This document shows positions 1 to 5,367 of a stretch of 7,935 nucleotides of DNA, in pieces. Every line of letters starts with the position of its first letter. Within the stretch, counting starts at the first letter, position 1. A program made the translations under genes and the position numbers. The notes below the pieces were generated by a model. The model was not told the origin of the DNA. It saw only the letters and a list, made by a program, of their open reading frames with translations, and searched no databases. The stretch comes from Nitrospinota bacterium (GTDB lineage: Bacteria > UBA8248 > JACPRG01), in assembly GCA_030740135.1 (NCBI GenBank), contig JASLXW010000178.1, positions 1-7,935 of the forward strand, in the 5' to 3' direction.

Positions 1-1401
1 TTGCCCTACGCCGACCTTCGACGGGGACACATAATCTTCAATCCGAATCTCTTCCACCCCCGGGATCTCCAGGCGATCCGGGTAGTCGTACGGCAAGCCC
101 ATGGGGATCGTGGCGTCGATTCCCATCTTCGTCACCATCCCGTCCCTGGCCAATCGCGTAATGGTATACGTCGTCGGGTCGAGCCGGTTCCCGCGCGCAC
201 CGGGGATGATCAGGAGGTCCTGGTCCGGCACGACGCGCGTCGAGAGGGCCCACAGGACGTCGTCCTCATCGAAGATGTCCACATCCGGATCGAACGCAAA
301 CACCGTCTTGAGATACGGGGTGCGGGTGAGCGCAGCCATCAAGACGTTCTTGGCGTCTCCCTCGTTCACCTTCTCCATCTGGACGTAAGCGTGGTACATG
401 ACCCCCGAAAGGGGGATTCGGACGGCCCGTACGGTGGGGAGCACCTTGCGCAGCTCCCGCAACAGATGTCCCTCCTTGGCCAGGCTGTTGAGGGTCACCA
501 TCTCCATGTATTCGCCGACGTTGTGATAGATGGCGTCCCTGCGGTGGGTGATGGCGGTGACTTCCATCTCGGGTGCGTCGACCACCTGACCGTAATAGCG
601 GTGGTATTCGCTGAAGGGTCCCTCCGTTTGACGGACGTGAGGGATGATCTTCCCTTCGATGACAATCTCCGCGTGAGCCGGCACCTCTACATCGACCGTC
701 TCGCATTTCACCACCTCCACCGGCTCATCCAACAGCCCTCCGGCCACCTCGTATTCATCCACCCCGCTCTTGCGCGACAGTTGGGTCTGTGAAGCGATAC
801 AGAAGCCGGGGTGCATGCCGATGACGATGGCGCACTCCAGAGGCTCGCTCCGTTGCTCGGCCTTCCGGTGGATATACTGGAGCCGCTTTCCCCAACTGTA
901 ATACACACCGAGTCGATTTCGGCCGAGAACCTTATGGCGGTAAATGCCCAGGTTGGAGGTCCCGGTTTCGGGGTCTTTCGCCACCAGGACGCCCATGGTG
1001 ATGTAGGGGGCGTCGTTCAGCTCGTGATGAAGGACGATGGGAAGATGGCCCAGGTCGGCCTCCTCTCCGATGTACCGTACGTCCTTGACCGGGCCGGTGG
1101 CCACCCGCCGGGGAGGGACGGACCGTGTTTCCCGCTCTCCCAGAACCTCCGTCACGTTGTCCTCGGAGGTGTCCAGGGCGACGGCGAACTTCTTCCGGCT
1201 GGAAAGAAGGTTGGCCAGGACAGGAAATTCGAAACCCTTGATCCGTTCAAAGAGGACGGCCGGGTGGATGCCCTCCCGGTCCATCCTGCCGATGACCGCG
1301 ATAGGCTCCCACCGGTGAGAGACCTCCCGCCGGACCCGACGGAGCTCCTCGGGCGCCCGCTCCGCGAGCCGATTCAGATAAAACCGCAAATCCTTGGCCA
1401 T
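1..1401 (-). CDS. UbiD-family prenyl-FMN-dependent (de)carboxylase, 3' end cut by window edge
   Basis: This is a cytoplasmic enzyme of the UbiD family, which uses prenylated FMN made by a UbiX partner to remove or add a carboxyl group on aromatic or alpha,beta-unsaturated acids. The 467 visible codons have no stop before the edge; family members are about 450-500 residues, so little is missing. Translation from the ATG at 1401 gives the typical N-terminus MAKDLRFYLNRL. Family hallmarks are visible: SNLGIYRH (150-156), a His at 178, and YEVAGG with Glu218; Asn150, His178 and Glu218 are the likely metal/prFMN-phosphate ligands. EGPFSE follows, with Glu260 and Glu265 five apart as in the catalytic Glu pair, and then the C-terminal block DVDIFDEDDVLWALSTR (374-390). 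Arg154 is a candidate for the conserved arginine. No strong Shine-Dalgarno precedes the ATG; an in-frame TTG lies 23 codons upstream but is less typical. Family certain; substrate unknown; no ubiX in the window. Confidence 0.93.
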   Translation of the reverse strand, partial: MAKDLRFYLNRLAERAPEELRRVRREVSHRWEPIAVIGRMDREGIHPAVLFERIKGFEFPVLANLLSSRKKFAVALDTSEDNVTEVLGERETRSVPPRRVATGPVKDVRYIGEEADLGHLPIVLHHELNDAPYITMGVLVAKDPETGTSNLGIYRHKVLGRNRLGVYYSWGKRLQYIHRKAEQRSEPLECAIVIGMHPGFCIASQTQLSRKSGVDEYEVAGGLLDEPVEVVKCETVDVEVPAHAEIVIEGKIIPHVRQTEGPFSEYHRYYGQVVDAPEMEVTAITHRRDAIYHNVGEYMEMVTLNSLAKEGHLLRELRKVLPTVRAVRIPLSGVMYHAYVQMEKVNEGDAKNVLMAALTRTPYLKTVFAFDPDVDIFDEDDVLWALSTRVVPDQDLLIIPGARGNRLDPTTYTITRLARDGMVTKMGIDATIPMGLPYDYPDRLEIPGVEEIRIEDYVSPSKVGVGQ

Positions 1402-1448
1402 CGGAAAACGCCTCGATTGGGGAGCCCTCTGCCGGCCCGTGTCTATCG

Positions 1449-1604
1449 CCGGGATTTTCCGGATGACCAATCTTAGCCATCCTGCTGTTCTCGTGTAACC
1501 TCACAGAGGCGAGAAAAGACTCCCGACGCCTTTTTTCCGTCCTCTTCTCTGGTTCCGCCCTCACTCCACCCCGAGCTCTTCCATCCGGGATTTCCAGGAT
1601 GACC
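1449..1604. repeat. Pair of 20-bp near-identical direct repeats upstream of the UbiD gene
   Basis: Copy 1 is ccgggattttccggatgacc (1449-1468) and copy 2 is ccgggatttccaggatgacc (1585-1604): 18 of 20 bases match, in the same orientation, 136 bp apart. They lie about 48 and 184 bp upstream of the UbiD start on the minus strand, where paired operators or a duplicated regulatory segment could sit. The flanks of the two copies do not align. Function unknown. Confidence 0.5.
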
Positions 1605-1686
1605 TGCCGAATCATACTTCTGACAAGACGTTTTTCTATCGGGCCAGACCTTGAGCACAATGTCAAGACTTTTTCGAGGAAGGCAA

Positions 1687-1721
1687 GGGGTCAGGTCTTG
1701 CATTCCAACATTTTAGAGATT
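1687..1721 (+). repeat. Composite dispersed repeat, unsplit copy (parts A + B)
   Basis: This segment joins part A, ggggtcaggtcttgc (1687-1701), to part B, attccaacattttagagatt (1702-1721). Part A recurs exactly at 3618-3632 and part B recurs with two transitions at 5026-5045, both in the same orientation. The sequence resembles short repeats that I recall near REP-associated transposases in environmental genomes; that is memory, not a search. An inverted hexamer pair caagac (1664-1669) and gtcttg (1695-1700) could fold part A into a loose hairpin. Confidence 0.7.
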
Positions 1722-1996
1722 GGCCGCGGACTGGCCCACGGGACGACTGACCCTCATGGAATAAACCCCGAAGAAATCACAGAATCTCTCTCAGGGTGCA
1801 GGCGCAAGACCGCCCTTGGCGGACAAGGCGCCACCATGTCGATCTGCCGGTTCCGCCTTTGAAGACCTCCTGATTCAGCGCGGGCATGGGCGGACCGCAC
1901 CCCCCGCCCTTGGCGCACAATCCCGTCAAAAGACGCTCATCGAGTCCGGCCCCGTTTTTTCCACTCAGAACGGCCGTCGAGAAGCGGCGCAAGACC

Positions 1997-2884
1997 TCAT
2001 CCGTAGATGAGGAAGGCGGGATTGTCGCAAACCATCTGCCGGATCTCCCGGGGCGAGAGCCCTTCCTCCAGAAGCATCTGGACGTAGGTCCGAAGACACT
2101 CCGCGGGAGGGGCGTTGAAGAGTTGGCCCGCATCGCTGCTCAGGACGGCCCGGTCCGGGCCCACGCGGCGAATGGCCTCCGCCATCTTGGGCAAGGTGAC
2201 GCAGTAATACTTGGGGCAGATATCCCAGTAGGCGTAATTGATGTAGGCGCCCTCGCGGGCGATCTCTTCTTGGGCCGCGACGGGAATCTTTGTCAGGAAG
2301 GGATGGTCTACAACCGCCTTGCGGATTCCCAGGTCCTTTGTCTCCCGTAGGAAAACCCGGATTTCTTCCAAGGACGCATGACCCGCACTCACGATGATGC
2401 CGGCTTCGGCGATCAACTTCAGGACGTCCCGGACGGCTGGAAGAATTTTTCCTCTCTCGTCGATGATTTTCAGGGGCGGCTGCTGTGCGTAAAGGGCCGT
2501 GATGTGACCTTCCGCCTGGTACAAGCCACCCAATGACCCGATCGAACCGAACAGTTCCTTGTGGTAATCCGCGTCGGTCGTCGGCAGATAAACCTTCTTC
2601 GCGCCGATTTTGATGACGGCATCCACACAGAAGGGATTCAGCCCCCCGTGAGAGTAGTCGAGGGTGGTGCTCCCGAAGATGTCGATTCCATCCACCAGCC
2701 GCCGCGCGAAGTGGGCGCGGGAGGCGGTCTCGAGCTGATGGGACTTTGTGATGATGGCGCGAAATCCATAGGCCTTCGCCCCTCGGGCCGCCTCCACGTC
2801 GTCCACCATCCGGCGAAAGACATCGGGATTCGTGTGGACGTGAATGTCACAAGCCCCTTGAAGGATCTCCAGGTCGGACCGCAT
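1997..2884 (-). CDS. DUF6282-family amidohydrolase-like protein
   Basis: This 295-residue protein belongs, by recognition, to the DUF6282 group of the metal-dependent amidohydrolase superfamily. It is predicted to be a cytoplasmic TIM-barrel hydrolase or decarboxylase-like enzyme. The motif series fits a binuclear or mononuclear metal site: HxH in ACDIHVHTNPD (His15, His17), TKSH with Lys47 and His49, SAGH with His169, VDHP with His194, and SSDAG with Asp251. The Lys may be the carbamylated bridging residue, but that is inference. The start is the ATG at 2884 because GGGAGGAAAG ends a few bases before it and the protein begins close to the first metal motif. A longer in-frame start at 2992 would add 36 Arg/Ala/Gly-rich residues without family character. 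No signal peptide. It shares orientation with the UbiD and triple-RidA genes, but wide gaps make a simple operon unlikely. Substrate unknown. Confidence 0.88.
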   Translation of the reverse strand: MRSDLEILQGACDIHVHTNPDVFRRMVDDVEAARGAKAYGFRAIITKSHQLETASRAHFARRLVDGIDIFGSTTLDYSHGGLNPFCVDAVIKIGAKKVYLPTTDADYHKELFGSIGSLGGLYQAEGHITALYAQQPPLKIIDERGKILPAVRDVLKLIAEAGIIVSAGHASLEEIRVFLRETKDLGIRKAVVDHPFLTKIPVAAQEEIAREGAYINYAYWDICPKYYCVTLPKMAEAIRRVGPDRAVLSSDAGQLFNAPPAECLRTYVQMLLEEGLSPREIRQMVCDNPAFLIYG

Positions 2885-3003
2885 GATCCTTTCCTCCCGT
2901 GACAGCGTATTCCTGACGGCGGCACCTCCGGTCGCTCTACGGGCTCCCCCCGGCCTAGCCGCCACATAGCTCCGTTGGCTCATCCTGGACACCGCTTTCT
3001 TCC

Positions 3004-3030
3004 ATTATCATCTCTCAATCGAGCGTCCAA
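3004..3030 (-). promoter_or_regulatory. Possible promoter for the DUF6282 gene
   Basis: On the minus strand TTGGAC (3025-3030) is followed after 15 bases by GATAAT (3004-3009), about 120 bases before the ATG at 2884. The spacing is short for sigma70, so this is a weak call. Confidence 0.28.
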
Positions 3031-3093
3031 TAAAACCCTGGGGCGATGGAGAGTCTATCTGAACGAGCGCCAAACCGCTCTGAGAAGGCACGG

Positions 3094-3151
3094 GGGCGGG
3101 TGCACTTCGCTTTGCTCAGCATAGGCTCCGCCCGGCCTTCCGCACCCGCCC
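3094..3151. repeat. GC-rich 10-bp inverted repeat, possible MITE- or REP-like element
   Basis: The arms gggcgggtgc (3094-3103) and gcacccgccc (3142-3151) are perfect reverse complements around a 38-base interior. The self-complementary octamer gggcgccc follows at 3158-3165. It sits in non-coding DNA upstream of the DUF6282 gene, and no T run follows on either strand, so a terminator role is not favoured. It looks like a small dispersed palindromic element; copy number cannot be judged from one window. Confidence 0.5.
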
Positions 3152-3310
3152 GCTGGAGGGCGCCCCTACGCTCTCTGTTCTCGGTTGGTGAAAGATCCCG
3201 ACTGAGTATCATCCAGACCGGAAACCGAATGGGTCCACGCAGGGGGAGGACCGGTTCTTTCCTCACGCGGGAACAAATCGGAGTGGATGGGTTGTCATAC
3301 GAGGGATTCT

Positions 3311-3537
3311 GGGGACACCATACTTAATTCTTGCCTTTTGGCTTGAGGCGAGTGATCGGGGAAGCTCACCGGCGTTACACCCGTCGGGTCAATTTTCGTG
3401 AAGGATGGCGGGGGCAACGATCTGCTGAAGGTCAAGCCCCTGCTTGAAATGGTCGGAAAAAAGCTTGAAGAGGAATTGGGTCGTCATCCTGCAACGCCAG
3501 AAGCCAGGACGAAAAAGGGGGCATAAGAAGAATTAAG
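3311..3537. mobile_element. Degraded RAYT element with remnant ends
   Basis: The transposase relic is bracketed by a perfect 10-bp inverted pair, cttaattctt (3323-3332) and aagaattaag (3528-3537). The left end is preceded by ggggacaccatacttaattc (3311-3330), a sequence type I recall flanking such transposases. On the right only the inner part is preserved; the expected complement of the gggacacc end is missing. The remnant spans about 230 bp where an intact element would be near 1 kb. Confidence 0.55.
3343..3526 (+). pseudogene. Relic of a REP-associated tyrosine transposase (RAYT, Y1_Tnp/IS200-like)
   Basis: Two reading frames give pieces of one transposase type. Frame 1 (3343-3414) reads LRRVIGEAHRRYTRRVNFRE followed by GWRG, which matches the conserved RAYT core around the G-E-x-H-R-R-Y-T segment and NFREGWRG. 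In intact proteins this is followed by a LWQGRF-type block, which is absent. Directly after it, frame 2 (from about 3416) reads NDLLKVKPLLEMVGKK, like the later PLLE-VG part of these proteins. It ends with KLEEELGRHPATPEARTKKG plus Ala before the stop at 3524-3526, like their basic C-terminus. The N-terminal catalytic HUH half and the central part are gone, so at least one deletion or frame change has occurred. The assignment rests on recognised sequence without a search. The element cannot make an active transposase. Confidence 0.72.
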
Positions 3538-3617
3538 CCCGCATTTCCCATATGGATCATAAGTTTTGTCGGACCGAATGCCGTTTTCTCGTGTAAAATC
3601 AGCAGTATGGAATCCCC

Positions 3618-3632
3618 GGGGTCAGGTCTTGC
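3618..3632 (+). repeat. Dispersed repeat part A, second copy
   Basis: This is an exact 15-base copy of 1687-1701. Here it is followed by unrelated sequence instead of part B, and it lies 22 bases beyond the stop codon of the triple-RidA gene. Confidence 0.7.
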
Positions 3633-3653
3633 GCAAAGGTTTGCGGCCCGGCG

Positions 3654-4979
3654 TCACGGTAGATAGGCCCAGAGGTCCAGAACGAGCGTCGCCCCCGGCA
3701 CCGGCAGGGGAACGGTCGAATCCTCGATGGTCGTGCTCACGGGCGGGTCGTGGGGAAACCGGGTCCGCCAAGTCTCGAAGCACAGAATGAATTCGTCGAA
3801 ATCGGAATGGAACGCCTGGCGGCGGATGATGTTCTCATACCCCGAGCCGCCGGCCGCTTTCACGATTTTCTCGGCGTTGCCGAGGATAAATTCCGTCTGC
3901 TTTCGGATCCCCTTCTCGTACCAGGGGTAGTGGGGATTTATCCGGCACTCCCGGGGGTAATCTCCCCTGTTATCGGCGGCGATTCCCGTGGAAAGAAAGA
4001 GCAGGTTCCCCGCCCTCACCGCGTGGGGCTCATGCAGCGGCCACTTGGGAACCCCCTTCGCCCTGATCACTTGAGGCCTGATCCCGCCGTCTTTCGTGAC
4101 GGCGACGAGGTTGATCTCGACCAAGCAGCCCTTGGCCACAAGCCACGCCGCGGGGGTGATGCAGCGGGCGGGCGGTCTTTTGGGGAAAACCTCCTTCCAC
4201 ACTTCATCGAACTTGCTGATCTGCCTCATGCCTTCGGCGGTGAGGTAGACCTGGGCCTTGACGCTGAGGTCCAGGGATGACCCCGCATCCTCCAGGACCT
4301 TCCCCAATTGGTCGAGGATGAAGAGGGTTTGCTTCTCGATGTCGTTTCCGAGCCGGAGCTCGGCGTTCGTCCGGGCCGGGGGCGCTACGCCGTGGACCCA
4401 ATCGGTCGCGAGCGCGCCCGAGCAGAAGACGTAAGGCCCCGTCCGGACAGCGTCGCTGCGCCTGAACGGCGGGACCGGGACGCCCGAGGACCGGATCACT
4501 TCCTTCTTCCAACCGGAATTTTTCGTGACCCCGATGCAGTCGACTTCAAGGACCGTCGGCTTGCACAGGAGACTGCTGCAACCAACCGTCGTCGAAGCGG
4601 GAGCGCCGGAGGATTCCGGCATGAGCTCGTCCCGGGCGCGCAGGTATTCCGAGGCCGACCCGATTCCGTCCTGGGCCGCGTCGTCGCTCACAATGAAATC
4701 GTCCATCCGGACAGTGAGGTCCATCGACGACCCGCCGGCGTCCAGGACTTTTTTCAGGTTCGGGAGGATGGAGAGGGCCTGGAGGCGGAGGCGGTTCGGC
4801 TGAAGGTCGGGGTTTTGCAAGCCGGGCCGCGCTTCCGGGGCCAAACCCTCTTCCGTAAAGCTCCCCGCCGTTTTTCCGGCCACGAAGACCCATGGCCCGA
4901 CCTTGATCCCGGGCGAATACCTCATCAAGGGCGTCACCAAATCCTTGGGCGCTACCCTTTTCCGAATCCGCTCAGCCAT
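3654..4979 (-). CDS. Protein of three tandem RidA/YjgF-like domains
   Basis: This 441-residue protein is about three times the usual RidA length (near 130). Three repeats can be traced: roughly 10-155, 158-298 and 302-441. Each has a G-x-x-(V/L)-F-(V/C/L)-(A/S) strand (VGPWVFVAG at 27, TGPYVFCSG at 180, AGNLLFLSTG at 323). Each then has a helix with an AG-S-like turn (AGGSS, AGSS, AGGSG) and a final beta strand (LEVDCIGVT, VEINLVAVT, LVLDLWAYL). In canonical RidA an Arg in PARSC binds the carboxylate of the enamine/imine substrate. The middle repeat keeps it as PPARC (Arg272), while repeats 1 and 3 have Ser (PAST, Ser129; PPVST, Ser415). RidA-type proteins trimerise with sites at subunit interfaces, so this chain may be a covalent pseudo-trimer with one canonical site. 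GAGGAG lies 7 bases before the ATG. Domains certain; true reaction unknown, possibly hydrolysis of a ring-fission or imine intermediate. Confidence 0.88.
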   Translation of the reverse strand: MAERIRKRVAPKDLVTPLMRYSPGIKVGPWVFVAGKTAGSFTEEGLAPEARPGLQNPDLQPNRLRLQALSILPNLKKVLDAGGSSMDLTVRMDDFIVSDDAAQDGIGSASEYLRARDELMPESSGAPASTTVGCSSLLCKPTVLEVDCIGVTKNSGWKKEVIRSSGVPVPPFRRSDAVRTGPYVFCSGALATDWVHGVAPPARTNAELRLGNDIEKQTLFILDQLGKVLEDAGSSLDLSVKAQVYLTAEGMRQISKFDEVWKEVFPKRPPARCITPAAWLVAKGCLVEINLVAVTKDGGIRPQVIRAKGVPKWPLHEPHAVRAGNLLFLSTGIAADNRGDYPRECRINPHYPWYEKGIRKQTEFILGNAEKIVKAAGGSGYENIIRRQAFHSDFDEFILCFETWRTRFPHDPPVSTTIEDSTVPLPVPGATLVLDLWAYLP

Positions 4980-5025
4980 TTAGCGGCTCCTCGAATGAAG
5001 CAGGGAATCGGAGATCAAATAAAAT

Positions 5026-5045
5026 ATCCTAACATTTTAGAGATT
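5026..5045 (+). repeat. Dispersed repeat part B, second copy
   Basis: The sequence atcctaacattttagagatt matches 1702-1721 at 18 of 20 bases, both differences being transitions, and its last 15 bases are exact. It lies 46 bases upstream of the triple-RidA start and overlaps the putative -10 box of that gene. Confidence 0.68.
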
Positions 5046-5070
5046 ATCCACGAATCGGGCCGCGCGGCAA
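5043..5070 (-). promoter_or_regulatory. Putative promoter of the triple-RidA gene
   Basis: On the minus strand TTGCCG (5065-5070) is followed after 16 bases by GATAAT (5043-5048), giving a leader of roughly 55-60 bases to the ATG at 4979. The -10 box overlaps the outer edge of repeat part B, so the repeat may have contributed part of the promoter. Confidence 0.38.
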
Positions 5071-5162
5071 GAGAATAGAAACTCCCCCCGCGAGAACCAA
5101 TCGGCCGAATGGATTGTCATATCGGATAAGGACTGCCCCATCGCCGCATCCGGCGGGACGGA

Positions 5163-5190
5163 TTGACATTCCTCCCCGCGCTCCTATCTT
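5163..5190 (+). promoter_or_regulatory. Putative sigma70-type promoter of the VWA-domain gene
   Basis: A perfect TTGACA (5163-5168) is followed after 16 bases by TATCTT (5185-5190). Transcription from here would begin near 5197 and give a leader of about 170 bases that contains the ten-G run. This is the best promoter match in the divergent region between the two genes. Confidence 0.45.
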
Positions 5191-5200
5191 GTAGCCGACG

Positions 5201-5220
5201 GGGCGGGGGGGGGGAGCGGG
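5201..5220 (+). repeat. Ten-G homopolymer within a G-quadruplex-like run
   Basis: Ten G in a row (5205-5214) are flanked by further G groups: GGG plus the preceding G at 5200, and GGG at 5218-5220 continuing to 5221. The pattern fits a G-quadruplex motif and also a slippage-prone tract. It lies just downstream of the putative -10 box and about 150 bases before the start codon of the VWA-domain gene. An assembly or sequencing length error in the run is also possible. Confidence 0.6.
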
Positions 5221-5367
5221 GACAATCCCGTGAGAACCCAAGTTGGGGTGAACGGTTGAAACGCCTTCTCTCCGCTATGCCCCAAGGCGTCCGGTGCGGG
5301 TTGGGTGAATCAACGCCATACGACCGATTTGAATCAACGGCCGAATTTCAATAAGGAGGAAAGGAAA

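Larger units (their letters stand above)
1402..1996. other. Gene-free gap of about 600 bp with short repeats
   Basis: No convincing gene lies between the stop of the DUF6282 gene and the start of the UbiD gene. Short open frames here lack family-like sequence or ribosome sites. The stretch contains the 20-bp pair upstream of UbiD and the composite repeat at 1687-1721. It also holds two 12-bp copies of ccgcccttggcg (1810-1821 and 1904-1915) and two 10-bp copies of gcgcaagacc (1802-1811 and 1987-1996). The density of small repeats suggests debris of mobile or REP-like elements rather than a single leader region. Confidence 0.6.
2885..3653. other. Gene-free gap of about 770 bp between the DUF6282 and triple-RidA genes
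   Basis: No intact gene is supported here. Going up from 2885, the stretch holds the DUF6282 leader and weak promoter, the GC-rich inverted repeat, about 140 bp with nothing recognisable (3170-3310), the degraded RAYT element, an AT-richer 60 bp, and then repeat part A at 3618-3632. A small dyad, cgcaaa (3632-3637) and tttgcg (3640-3645), lies just past the stop of the triple-RidA gene. With a 2-base loop and no T run it is a poor terminator. Confidence 0.6.

Noticed and set aside
1..1476. Plus-strand open frames of 263 and 221 codons (1-792 and 811-1476)
   Set aside because: They lie opposite the UbiD-family gene, whose hallmarks run unbroken from 1401 to the edge on the minus strand. The plus-strand products show no family features.
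1635..1666. TTGACA on the minus strand (1661-1666) as a UbiD promoter
   Set aside because: No acceptable -10 box lies 16-18 bases downstream, and it would be about 260 bases from the start codon.
1599..1862. 87-codon plus-strand frame in the first gap
   Set aside because: It runs through dispersed repeat sequence, has no ribosome site, and shows no recognisable protein features.
2885..2992. Longer start for the DUF6282 protein at 2992
   Set aside because: It adds 36 residues rich in Arg, Ala and Gly with no family similarity, while the ATG at 2884 has a strong ribosome site directly upstream.
4308..5078. 256-codon plus-strand frame opposite the triple-RidA gene
   Set aside because: The minus-strand product has three clear RidA-like repeats and a good ribosome site; the plus-strand frame is a shadow.
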